Source: Saxidomus purpurata (lineage: Eukaryota; Mollusca; Bivalvia; Venerida; Veneridae). From it: 64,000 bases of DNA. The DNA lies in the NCBI GenBank assembly GCA_022818135.1, contig JAFMSR010000014.1, positions 42,532,924 to 42,596,923 of the forward strand, in the 5' to 3' direction. The notes beneath the pieces were generated by a model, which had not been told where the DNA came from, made no database searches, and saw only the letters and a program-made list of their open reading frames with translations. The first letter of the stretch is position 1; each line of letters begins with the position of its first letter. Below, in pieces: positions 13,723-27,000 of the stretch. The position numbers and the translations under genes are program-made.

Positions 13723-14457
13723 CTTGTCCTATCTAAACTTACTAATTATAATTATGACTTAAAGCTGTACATGTTGAAGTAATATATGAGGAAACAGATT
13801 TTCTGTTCAGTTAAATATACGTGTCCTTTAATTAGTTACTCCGTCAGCATTTACTGTCACAGTCATTTATAGCATCGTTTAATGACCGTCTCGTCAACTT
13901 TTGATGTTATCTTCAACAAGTTAATTATTATTACAGGTTTGGTCAGTAGATTTTAACAGTTAAGTTGTTCGGTTGACAGTTTTATACATGATTGACAGAA
14001 TGCACATAGTGTTTGTTTTAATTGCTACCTTAATTGGTCGGCAATCAATTACGGATCAATAGGTAAATAAGGAAATGAACTTCAGATGTGATCTTGTAAT
14101 ATATACGTAAGTCACAGGTGGGTATCTCTTGGTTTTATTCTGGTTTGTGCTCCAGTGGTTGTCATTCTTTTTTATTCAATTATGCTTGTCATCTTTTGGA
14201 TATATTTTCTTAGTTTGGAATGATTGATTAATTGTTCTATGATAAGCTATTTATTTCAAATTTTCTGCTAAGTACCATTTTCAAGAAAAGGTCAAGAAGA
14301 TCACAATATTTACATTTGTTAAGTTTCTGTTATCTGAATTTCTAAGATTTCAGTTTGCTTTGATGTAAAAGTGATCACCAGTAGGCTATTACTTCCTTTA
14401 CTCGTATATTTAAGGTAAAAATAATTATTGGTTAGATTTTGTGCTAATCATTGTTTA

Positions 14458-14800
14458 GAAAAGTGATCATTAAAGATGGATTATTGTTCCTATATGTCAA
14501 AGTGATCCTCAATTTGTTGTTCCTTTGTGTAAAAGCGATCATCTGACGGATTGTTCCTATGTGTAAAAGTGATCCTCATAAAGGATTGTTGTTCCTTCGT
14601 GTAAAAGTGATCATCAGGTGGATTGTTGTTCTTTTGGGTAAAAATGATCTTCAGAATATTGTTCTTTTGGGTAAAATTGATCTTCAGATTGATTGTTATT
14701 CTTTTGGGTACAAGTGATCTTCAGAAAGGATTGCTGTTCTTTTGGGTAAAAGTGATCTTCAGAAAGGATGGCTGTTCCTTTGTGTAGAAGTGATCATCAG
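14458..14800 (+). repeat. Minisatellite, about 36 bp x 10, diverged
   Basis: Ten occurrences of a tgatc(a/c/t)tca-type core at 14463, 14503, 14536, 14571, 14609, 14645, 14677, 14713, 14752 and 14791, each preceded by gttcctttgtgtaaaag or gttcttttgggtaaaag. Units are 32 to 40 bp. The fcctttgtg and cttttggg versions cluster, suggesting local homogenisation. Confidence 0.88.
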
Positions 14801-15204
14801 TGATCACAAATTTGGTTTTAAAATTATTCATTTCTGTCTTTGTTTCTATTTATTTATTTGATGCAATGTAATTTGTCACTTAACTTAAACATTCACTTTC
14901 TTAGTTATAAAAGTCTTCCCATAACCTTTTTTTTGAATGACATTTAGGTATCTTCATTGAAGTGCTTTCCGACAAACAAGATACATAATATTTACCTTAA
15001 GTCAATGTTTGGATAATCATCTTTATATAATGCAGGTGTTCTAACAGTTGATAAATGATTTATAAAAAAGGAAAAACGTTAATTGTCTAGGATGTTTAAG
15101 GCAGTTTGTAGATTTTACTACAGTTTTGTTTCAGGTTTAAATGTGTTAAAAGCAAGATTGTGTTTGGATATATTGCCAAGGTACAGAAATTAATTATATA
15201 TCAG

Positions 15205-15243
15205 ATATAGAACAGAACAGAACATCATCTTTATAATATTGAT
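15205..15243 (-). repeat. Possible LINE 3' tail
   Basis: The minus strand reads ataaagatgatgttctgttc ttct, a pentamer tail of the type that ends some LINEs. A similar sequence lies near 52455. Weak evidence. Confidence 0.3.
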
Positions 15244-17172
15244 ATATCAGTGTGTAGAAAACTACAAATTATCTGTTAAAAGGATCAGGCGCCAATCTCG
15301 GCATTCAAAAAACAAACTTTGTGAGTTGAAACTTATCAGAATCAAGGCTGCTTCAAGAGTGTGAAGTCGTAGGGGCATAGGTTCGGGACAGTGAGAAAGG
15401 AGAAGTCATAATTATATAACATAATTGAGTTGATATTTTGTTACTGGTTATTCTGGGTCATATACGGTCATTTACAGAGGTTTATATATTTGTATATATG
15501 TCTATCATTTTATATGTCAATATTTTATTTCCAAACAAAAACTTGTATCATTTTAAAGGCGGGTTATTTCCAGTGTTTATTTTTCTCACATTTGGAGATA
15601 TGTTATACTCGGTTTATAGAACTGCGAACAAACAATTTGTGCATGGGACTTGGGCTTAGATACACTATCAATATTGAAGGGCTTCATATTATTAAAATTT
15701 GAAGAGCTCAGGTATGAGTACTCAGGATATGCGGAATTTTGAGTGTTAAGGCGATATGTCGAGATATGACAATCTGGATTAAACAAGGTGTGCTAAAGAA
15801 TTATGATAGAGTATAATTTAAAAGTCACAAGTTTGATAAGTAGGTTGAAATAACACTGTAGTGGTATGGATAAAAGAAACACAAGAATGTAAACCTTATC
15901 TAGTTTTTATCTTTTTTTTGTTACTTTAGATGATTAGTTGGTTTAAATTAAGTAATTATCGCCTTAAATGAAATTCTCATAATTTGCTATTGTTGACATG
16001 TACAAAATTAAAATACTTAATGTGTTGACAATTGAACAATAGAATATAAGTCTTAAAAATACTTTGGTGACATTTTTGTATCTTTTCACAACTGTAAAGA
16101 CTGTGTTCATTATGTATGTGACAGTTACAAACTGTAACTTGAGTTATTGATTGCTATCACTCAAAGTAGTGACAAGTTTCATTGAGAGAAATTAACAAAG
16201 GGGTTATTAAAGTTATAGATTTTATTGAAACTTAATTGAAATGGATAATTGTTTGTAAGTGGTTGATTATAACACTGTTAAGGGAATATATTATGCATGA
16301 ACCGAACAGAACACTGTTCAATCTCTCTTTAATACGTGTAAACATTAAAGAACATGGGAATGTTACAGGGTACTGTTCGGTCAGGATAATGCAGCAGTGA
16401 TGTGATAGATATACGCGTACACAAAACTGTACAAGCGATACAAATCCATACGATCATATACATATGGGAGAAAGCTAAATTTGAAAGGATTAAGAAAATG
16501 TACTTACGCATAATAAATCAATCTTAAACTGTCAGTTTTCGTAAGAAATTTATTTTATGTTTTCTTAAATTGCATATAAAAGGAAAATTTTAGAAAGTGA
16601 GATAAATGTTGAATAATTTAAGAAATACGCTGACAATGCAACAATGCAAGATTTTGAATGTTGGCTTTTGAAGTGAAGAGTTTCCTTGTGCAAGTAGTAA
16701 AAGATGACAGATATATTGTTATGCTATTTAAAATCTGTACCAGAGGCTTCTTTAGTATTGTTTAAATGCATCTAACAGTGGTGATACAAGACTGTGCTGC
16801 AAAATGTCTGAAGTTTGAATTTTTGAAGTACACTCTACTTGCAACATACTGTGGATGGGCATAAAATTTTGTGGATTTTTAGTGCAATGCAATTTCGCGA
16901 TCACCGTCACTTAAATTGGTAGATTGTATTTTTCTTGGCAAAAATGATGGTGTTGGATAATTTCTTGTTGCAATCCTAATTTTGTTGATATCGATGCACA
17001 AAAAAAAAATTGACAAAAAAAAAACTTTTTTAAAAAGTGCCATTCAAATCTTGACATGAAGAGATTATATGATATGATGTTTTTCAGACTCTTCTCTGTA
17101 TTCTAAGATACATTTTTACTTAACTTGCTTTTTTTTATATTTTTTCAGATATTAAACTAACCATATCCAGAC

Positions 17173-18051
17173 ATGATGTCAAGGACTTACCAGGGTTACC
17201 AGGGTTACCATGATGACTCGGTGTCGGATGCTGTATTCTCAGAAGACGAAAATAATTTTCAGGACTTTTACTTGCCTAATAACAACGGCTATAATAACAA
17301 TGTGTTCTCGCCTAATACGTCTGTGACTTCACTAAGGGATATTTATTCACCAAGGAATACAAATGTTTCTACTACATCGCTAGGGGATTACAATTCTCCG
17401 AGGAATAATTCTAGGGAAGTGTATTCTCCTACAGTTTCAAACTATAGTACATATTCACAGGAAGTGAAATATATATTTGACCCAAATTTTGGAATGCAGC
17501 AACGGTCAAGGTCACACTCGAGTATAAAAATGCAGTCAACTCCTCAGCTAGAGCCTGTTGACCCTTCTGGGAATTCCACGGAAGAAGACTATTCGCAAAT
17601 CCATTTCTCAAACAGAAAGCCTAACGTTCAGAGAAAAACCAGTAACTCTAGTCAGTATAGCTATAAAGGTCAAGGTCACACTGGAGGTCAAGTGTACGCA
17701 AAAAATCCTCCTCCTCCACCACCTAGAACATCTAGCTCAGCATCAGCATCGCATCATTCTCAGCAAGGGGACGCAACTCTTACACAAAGAAAACCATCGT
17801 TAACACATTCAATGTCGGCATCTTATTCATCATATTATCCGTACAATCAAACCCGTCGGAAGACTTGGTCTCCGGAAGGCTTACGACAAGGCTACAATGT
17901 AGCCAGCATTAGGAGGAATCATAGATTACGTAGCTATAGTAATGAGCAGCTTCTTGAAACAAACTCCGATGCTCACGATAGAGACCACATATACGAGGAG
18001 TTAGAGGCGGGACCACCGAAACTAGCGCCTATTAGCGGAATGTTGAATAGG
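17173..18051 (+). CDS. LZTS: LZTS coding exon 1 (293 codons)
   Basis: The acceptor is a long T run ending in cag at 17148; 24 bp of 5' UTR precede the ATG. The donor is g|gtaagt at 18052, a consensus site. The exon ends on a complete codon (phase 0). The open frame runs on past the donor to 18099, but those 15 residues are intron read-through. Confidence 0.88.
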
Positions 18052-21000
18052 GTAAGTCTTGAAATAAATACGCCATATCGCAAGCACTTATTTTTATAAG
18101 CATTTATATTTTGTACCCTGAGCAGGGTTCAAACTTGCGGACCTTCAGTACGTTAAACGGTCACTCTACCACACCACCACAAAAGCTAGCTCAATGGGCC
18201 AATGGCAAGGTTGTACAAGTGCCAAATCATACCTCCACTAAAGAAATTTTGTTGGTTTTAAAAGAATTATCTTCCTGAGTAATGGCTCAGGAATTTGTTG
18301 ATTCCGTACATAACAGATTCTTTAATGCTAAACAAATAGCAGAAATGTTGTTAGTCGCTACAAGTGTGAATCTCCAATTTTACCTTCGTTATTTTTATCG
18401 AGAATGTTCGATCCACATAAAGGTCAGGACTGTACTTCCCAAAAATGTTTTCACAAGGGGTGGATAATGAAGCATGACTTGTAGCCTTCGTTTTCACCAC
18501 AGTCCCGTCAAGATTAATTACCATATACCTAATCTCAGATCATTAATTCTGTAAATGAAATATTTTTCATATATTCTCTCATATGATATTTGATGAAAGA
18601 GATTTTTTACGATTGTAGTAAGTAATTTAGGTGGTAGTTACTGGTTTTTAACAGTAAATAAATTTTCCAGGCTAACAATTTTACGACCAATATAACAGTT
18701 TTGATGTGTGATAGGTTTTAGATGTTAGCATTTAACACCATACACCAAGAAACATCGAAAATAATCAACGTATATCGTAAATATAAAATGTAAATCGCCC
18801 AAATCACATGACTCTGTACAGGTAAGCAAATGCATACACAGTTGAACAAACAAAAGCAATATGTTACACACGATGAACCACAAATGAAGGCAATATGCAA
18901 CACACAATGTTCCATAAAAAAAACTGCAATATGCAACACAAGATGTACCACAAACATAGGCAATAATAGCAACACACAATGTACCACAAACAAAGGCAAT
19001 ATTCAACACATGGAGATAAATTTTCTAGTTGCATTGCAGCTGTAGTAAATTTTTGAGTGTAGAAAATCATACTTTTAATTTCATCAAGTGGCATAAAGTA
19101 GCATGATATGCACCCTCGGTAAAGAGCAAATAATGTTCTCAGCATTAAAAAGCCGTAAGCGACATAATGAGCATAAAGGATGCATTATCAAGAAACCTTG
19201 GCACAAATAAGACAAAAATTGTGCTAGATAGATCATTGTTAAAAAGATCTCTTTAAAATAATGTTATAGGGCATAGGTGCATATTCGAAAACTCCACTTA
19301 AAAGTTATGGTATGTGGATATTTTTGGCAAAAAAAGCCCCAGATGATGTGTACATTATAAATAGATTTATTATAACATAAATGCTATTACCGGTATGTTA
19401 GATGGTAAATAAATTAATTTTTTATACCATATCGACAAACCCTGGTCCAACTGGCTCCAGATGAAACAATGGTGAAAAGCCAGACAGCCGGTTGCATTGA
19501 GTTCTAATATATCATTGTGGTGAGAAATAAATATCAAAGATCAAAGAACATGAAAAATGCTAGAATTCCAGATATTGTAGTGGTAGTCAATGATACCCTT
19601 AAAGTCCGTATTGTTGTTTAATATTCAGTGACAAAGCGGTTATTATGTGATTCAGAAACGAACAAATAGAATGATAAACTTCTAAAATTTTGGGAATTTT
19701 GTTTTTAAAAATACTTTTCATTAAAAAATATCATTTTTTGCGACATTATGACGTAGAGGCTGTACTTTCAAGTGGTCACATGGTTGCTATGGTAATATTT
19801 GCAGATGACTTGTCGGAAATACAAATGCGGTTGTTTTCGTATTCAGGTGAGATTTAGCACCAGTGTTGTATTAGACATTATATAATTTCATAGGATCACG
19901 AACTAAATGCACTTCTTTGTGTCTGGATTCGGGTATGACACACCTCACATAGTGGAAGATTCTGCGAATTCAACTTTTGACGTGTTTTCTTTATTTTCAT
20001 TTACATTATGTGGCCATGGCATAAATTGCGTAGTATTGAAGCGTCAGTTGGAATTTGAATTGGATAATCATGCAGGTTAATACCACTTTTACCATCTATA
20101 CTATAGATTTTAGATAGATGATGCGGGACCGCAGGTTCTTTCGGACTTTGTTTGAACAATTTACATAGCTAAAGGACATTTTAATACCCAATGACGTGAC
20201 TTACAAACGATGATATTTGGAAATTGGCTGTTCGCTTTGATTGTCAAGGTTCAGTTCTGGTTCAAGTCCTACTTTGGTCTGCCTGGGAGAAGCTTTAGCA
20301 CTTTTTTTTTCCTAAAAATTTGATTCAAGCCTAACTATTGATGCAGTTGAGCATTAATAAATTAGGGTAAAGTAAGATGACAAAGGATTTGAAAAGATGG
20401 AAGTGAAAAGTTCATACTGTAAGCATCAGTAACTGTTGGTCTTCCATTATGCACTATATACATGTATGGATAGATGAGATACTTTGCACACTGATGTATT
20501 TTTGGATAGGATGCACAGCGTATTTCAATTTGGTGTTTTGATAGTCACTGCATGAACAGTTAGATGTAACATAATTATATTTAAGGATTTAAGGGTTGTA
20601 TGAATGGAATTTTTTTTTATTTATACGTATTCTTGATTGTGAAACTAGTTCTTACGACTTTACGAGATTAGCTCTCAAGACTTACTTCAGACAAAACCAC
20701 CTTGGAAGAGTGAGAGAAATCGAGGGAAATTATTGTGTCTTAAGGACACTACAACCCATGGCAGTGGTTGGGATCGAACCTGAAACCCTCCGATCCTGAG
20801 GCAAGTGCACTACCAATGCGCCATGGTGGTATGGAACCATAAGGGTAAATGGACTAATCATTGTTAAGACAGACAAATGATCCTGGGGTTAGAAGTATTT
20901 AGAATTAAACAAAACCAATTATTCGAAGTTTTAACCTCATTTTTTTTGTACATTCACTGCATATTTATGCAAAAGGGTGGAGTGAAACATCTTTTCTGAC

Positions 21001-24000
21001 TTGCACTAGAAAATTTATGAGAGACTTAAGTTTTATAGATGTTTTAAGCACACAGAGGAATTTGATTGATAACTGGCATTCAAAAAGCTTTAAAGTTACA
21101 TTAAAGATGCATTACTCGGTGGGATACAGTCATGTCTGGGCCAAAATGTTACGCATTCAATACAACATTAGACAGCATAGGGGAACTCATTTACTTGACT
21201 GCAAATTGCATATTTTTTTTGGCTTTTGTGGCCGGGGTTGCAGTCGATGAAATTTGCCCGATTCATTACTTACTAATTACTTCTTTATAATTGTATGGTG
21301 TTTGTGTATGCATTTTTAAGAAAGCGAAAAATTTGTGTTCTTGTACGGTCCGTCACCAGTGGTAATTTCAATCGCTAAAATTTGAATGCCTTTCAAAATG
21401 CTTATTTTATGTTCAGAATAATTGCCGTATCTATCATCTTCACCACGTAAGAAATGTATTGCGCAATTTTCAATTAACAGTTCAACAAAAAAAATTCTTG
21501 CCTGTTAGTTTACATTAAAATTAGGTGGTGAAGGTTTTTTCTTGTGAAAGGTTGTGTGCTTATGTCACATCTTATAAGAGTGAAATAGCAAGGTTGAAGG
21601 TGTTTTTTAGTTGCAAAATGCACTTTAATGTTCTTTTAATGGGGAAATAATTGCAGTCTTACCAGAGATTGCATGCTAGATCAATTTTCCGATAGCTCAT
21701 CTGACTTTGAAACCAACCAGTATGTAATTATGATTCAATTTATCTTCTATCTGCATGCAAAATACACATTATTTGCTAATTCAGGAATATCTTGCTTTAA
21801 CAAGGGAAGTAACTCTTAGAGACAAAATCAAATTTTGTTTTATGACACAAAGTATGCTTTTTTGAGTTGTCTCCCTTCCCTTATTAGAGTACAAAATGTC
21901 AGTGGTTTAGTTAATTTTTTCTAATCTGTAGTTTCCCACATTTCTCACAAGAATCAAATGAAAAGCATTGTTTTCTAATCTTTTGTGAAAATGTTGATGA
22001 AATCTTTAATAAGGATTTGGTATTAAATTTCAAAAGATATGTAACTTAATCATGATGAAGGCGGTTTAGTTTTGATTTGGGATTTTAATCTAACACTTCA
22101 GTAATTTACAATTATGAGCCCTGAAGCCAAGGAAAACAAAACTTATGAAATATTTTCTTTAAATATTTTCACGTAAAAAGAAAATAAATAGTAAAAACTA
22201 CAGAAAAGGTTGTAAAACTGTCCAGTTTTTGAGATTAAAAAATAGCCAATGCCAACAGTTTGAAAAGATAAAAGGCTGTAAATAAGTTAAAGTTTTGGAA
22301 AGTTCCTGTTCAAGAGATTTTTAAGGATAAAAATAGTGTAGAGCAGTGAATAAGTGCTCTCAGTGCTTCTGTTTCTAATGAACAAAACTGTGCCTGTTAT
22401 TTTTGTCTTTGCGAATGTTGCAGGAAAGGAAAAATTGACGAGAAATTTAAATGAAACAAAACAAAGCACAGCTGATGCTCTTCCCTTCTGCCCTCTGTCT
22501 TTTTCCATAAAAAGGGTCATTCGGCTTTTAGGATATGACCCCTTTACTCCTGATATTAAACACAGCAGAAAAATTAAGGTCTGGAATACTGCATCCATAA
22601 GAGGGTGGCATTAAAATCAGTGTGTAATTTTCCTACTTTGAATGGTTTCTAGAGCATCTTCAGTGATATCTGGTTAAAATTTTAAAATAATTATTTGCAT
22701 AAAATGTTTAAAAGTTTCACAGTAATTTCAACGTCAATAAATTCTTGCATTTTATTGCTTTTATAACTGTTCTTTCCAATGATCAAATATACCTGATTTT
22801 AGTATTAAACGAAAAAACAGAAGTTAAAGTCACAGTACAATATTTTTGGATATAAAATCAAAATCGTCTGTCTGTGAAAAGTTATACAAAATTATTGCAC
22901 ATAAAAAAAAATAAATATTGCAACTAAATTTAACAAAAGTATTGAATACGAAAAGAACTTTTTTTTACTACTTTGACTTTCTTTTAAATAAATCGGAAGT
23001 GACTGAATTGGGCCACTATGTAGTGCGGAACAGTACAATAGCACAATGTAGTAATACTGTATGCCTGTGGCTTGTAATTACATACAGTATATACCTTTAC
23101 TTCATTAGACTAAGGTATGCTTTGATTTTGACGTGAGGTCAGGATTATTTTCCTTAAATAGTGTTGCGATAATGTTGGATACAAAATGACCATGGAAGAT
23201 GCGGGCAATTACGTTCTTCTACAGGTTAGATACCGCATATTTCTGTTGTCTTTCATTTTAGTTTTTAATAAGATTTGCCTTTTTAAAATAAATTTGATGC
23301 TTTTATAGTTATCCTTTTTTTTTTTGCTCTGTTTGAGGGGATCTGTCTATAAATAGAAAAGGGAAGAATTGAAAAATTTAGAAAGAAAGAAAGAGAGTGA
23401 TGAGAAAGGTCATTGATGTTTGTTCAGATGTTAAAAGAAAGAGTGTGACAGACTGTAAATTACTTTGAATTTTAGAGGTATATTTTTCGCAATTTTCCGC
23501 TTTGAATTGTTTGGCAGGTTTTAAATTTATGGTACCATGCACATGATTCAATGTTGAGAATCATAAATTACTAATAATTTCCTTACTAAGAAATAAAATT
23601 TTATCACAACGCTTTTTTGCACTAAAATTTTTATTGTTTCAACTTTATTTTCAATCATTTCCGTCTGCTTAATTATGTTCGATTTTAAAAATTTGCCATA
23701 GGTAAGTGTATCTTATGTTGTGACAGACGAAAAGGACATGGAGAAACATAGCTTCCAGTCTCCAAAGGTGAGATCTAGAAATATGTAATTTAACTGAGAT
23801 GCAAGGTGAGATTTTTTTAGTTGAGTGTTTCTGTGTGACTGTCAAAATATCTGAATTTGAAAGAGTGCTGGTTTTGAAAAAGTTAATAGCAAAAGTGTTG
23901 TAATGGAACAAGAAGAAATGAATGTTTGCCGTCGTACAGTTATCATACGGTAATATGTTGAAACAGGCGTTATGCCCCTAGAAGAAAATTACATTTCAGA

Positions 24001-27000
24001 CTAGACAATTGTATTTCATCTTAATAGATGACAGATTGAGGCGGAAAGTTGTAGCATGAATGCCAAATCTTGGCGGAAGATTTAATTATTCAAATCTAAT
24101 TTTAAAACAAATGAATAGAGACAGTTGTGTGGAAAGATACTACTTCCTATGTGATGCTAATGGGCCATGGTACATTTAATATAAAGATTGAATATATCAT
24201 CAGAAGTGTGAACAATAAGTCACTTTCTGGTGTAAGATAAAAGAACAATGTTCATCAGTTAATTACCCAGATTTTTCTTATTTTATTAATGAATGCCAAG
24301 AAAACAGATCAGCTTCATCCTCCAGATAACAGAACTTACCCTGGTAAATTTTAAATGATGTAATTTGCGCAGTTTCAAATTTATGCCGAACCGGGTGTTG
24401 CTTTAAGCTCCAATGTCTCAGAATTTCAATTGGTACAGAAGTGAATTTTCTTGAATAATGATAATCCACTTTGTTGAATTTCTTAGTGATGATTTTTTTT
24501 ATCAAGGAAAATTGTAAAAATGTCGCATTTTGGTAAAAACTGAGACCTCTGTGAGAGGGGAATAATTATCGGACAAATTGCATGTGACCTGAAAGTAAAG
24601 TACACTGTTGATATAAAAGGCTGTATAAAGTGATTGGAACTTGTTCAATAAAAGCGTAAGTAATATATTTGATGTATTGCATGTTAAAAGGCCATATTTC
24701 AAGTGACATAACTCCGCACAGTAGATTAGAGACTTCACAGTGTTTGTATATGGCAAATAATGCAAAAGTATATGTTGATTTATGATGTTATATATGATAA
24801 ATGTTGATAAGGGATCAAAATAACCTGTAAGATAATAGGGTTATATTACAAGTTACACTTGGTGATGTGATGGTGAAAGCTTTAGTTAGAAGACTTTTTT
24901 CCGTTAGTGTAAACTTGAAAAATACATGTATAATTATAAGTAAAAAGGTTTTAGGCACTTGAAGGAATATTTGTCATTCCGTGGGAAATGTTGACTGCTC
25001 TCTGTTTCTGATAAATATAATGAGTTAAAATAGGATTTTATAAATTAAACAGTAGATATTTGGATTTACCATCTTATATTGCTTGCAGAGAGTGATTTTG
25101 ATTGTATTATACATTATACTCATTGTATGAGTTCTAATAAAGTTCTATTTTTAACAAAAAAAGGTTAAAATGACCCCTCCCTAAAAAGAAAGTAGGGGCT
25201 GTTTTCAAAATTGATGGATATAAATGTCCCTAATGTTGGATTATGTCTAAGGGTCAGAACTTATAAATGTGATATAAACAGAATCTGCTGGATACCTGTT
25301 TCCTAGATTACTTTTCTTGTGACATCTTAATTATCTTGTGTCACAGGGCATCATATTTTTTCCTGTAACTGATTAAGACTATTCTCACAGTTATTCAGTC
25401 AGATAATAAAAAAGTGTCATTTTTTTGTGGTTTGTTAATTTCCTGATTGTTCACTATCAGCTTCCTGCTCCAGGGTGCTGTAGCTAAATTATTGTTTTTG
25501 TATTCAGAAACATTTCGCTCTGCCGCCCGTCATCACCGAATACCTTGTGACGTTTTCAAATTACAGATTTGTTGTGACGGCAGGATTTTTTTCCGATAGA
25601 AAATGGACAGTCTATTATTTCAGAGTGATCATTGTGCTAATTTTGTTGTTCGTATGCATGATTAATTAATGAAGGAATTTCATGAATTTTGTAATGTATG
25701 TATTTGCATATTGTTGGACGTGAGAAAGGCTTTTGACCAAGTAGAACTAAAAGTGAGCACCCTATACTGATTGATGAACAGTTTGGATATTAGGTTATCT
25801 CAAAAGATTCGTTAACAATTTCATTTTAATTTATAACGAACAATGTTGAGATGTTCGACAAGTGCTTGGCGATCACTTTTTAAACGTAAGCGAGATACTG
25901 TACCAGGAGGAGACGAGGCGGCACAGGTATGTTTAATTGTTTACCATTGCGTCATGCTGTTTCTTTTAGCCTTACCGTGTAAAAACCAACATTTTGACTA
26001 TGCAGCCATGGGATAACTTATTAATCTGATCCGATGCATCAATTTAGCAAACCTGTAGAAAGTTCAACAGTTTATCCCATATTTATGTAATGAATGCTCT
26101 ATGTACAGAACGATTAATTCAGGAGAAAAAGTAAAACAAAATCTTTACTTATAATTAATATACATGAACAATAGAAATTAATTGGTTTGTGTGAAACAAG
26201 TTTTAAGTGATGTTTTATTAATCAGCTGGTATTTATATCTAAAGCTTTCCTGAAAATTCTGAAAGCTTTGAAAAATTATATACCATAAATCCGCAATGCC
26301 ATATAACTGGTAAAATCCACCATTCAAACACGCTGATAAAAATTTATTGCCTATCAATAATTAATATAGTACAATAAATATTGGTATCACTTGATATCAT
26401 ATTATGATGAAGTATGAGCTTAGTTTCATATAAATAAGTTGATTCTAGTTAGATTGCTGTATTAAGCTTCTAGTAAATTGAGACTGTGTACTTTAAGGCC
26501 TCTTGTAGAGGTTTGGCTGTGATACTGAAATATTAAACATTGCGTCGTTAAATTCTGAAGTTTCATAATTTAGTTGTTTATTGGTGCCAGTTATTTTCAG
26601 CTTCATTGCTCTCAAGCTTTCAGTTTCATGAGCCATTTATTATTCATAGAAATGAAATTTAAGCAGCTAAAAAAAGATCATGCAGGGCTTTTTTTTTTTA
26701 CTGAGAGAAGTAGGGGCCTATGCCGTTGATTTGGAGAAAAAATTAGCTCGGTATTTTGGCAAAGGGGAATAAAAATCTTGAGGTAAAGTTGCTGCATGAT
26801 TTGAAAGAAACTTTCTGAGGGGAAGACGCCTGTAGACAGCCCCTAGTATAGATGGAAAAAACGCCCTGTCGACATACATTATGGCCTGCAGAAACCTGTC
26901 AGGGCCATATTGATAGCCAGGTGGTGCAATATGTCAATAGGCAATCATGATCTACCTTTTTATACAATGGTTGTAAACTTTTCCATTCACAAATATCTGT

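Larger units (their letters stand above)
1..17148. other. Non-coding stretch upstream of the LZTS-like coding exons
   Basis: I see no recognisable exon here. The longest open frame (141 codons on the minus strand near 2650-3075) has no domain, motif or splice context that I recognise. The stretch holds SINE pieces, a hairpin, one TA-flanked inverted-repeat element, two minisatellites and G runs, listed separately. Because an acceptor precedes the LZTS start codon at 17149, part of this stretch is probably the first intron and promoter of that gene; no first exon could be placed. Confidence 0.6.

Noticed and set aside
18718..19145. Cys/Val-rich 'membrane' frames on the minus strand
   Set aside because: Overlapping frames in several registers across the 33 bp array; repeat by-products.
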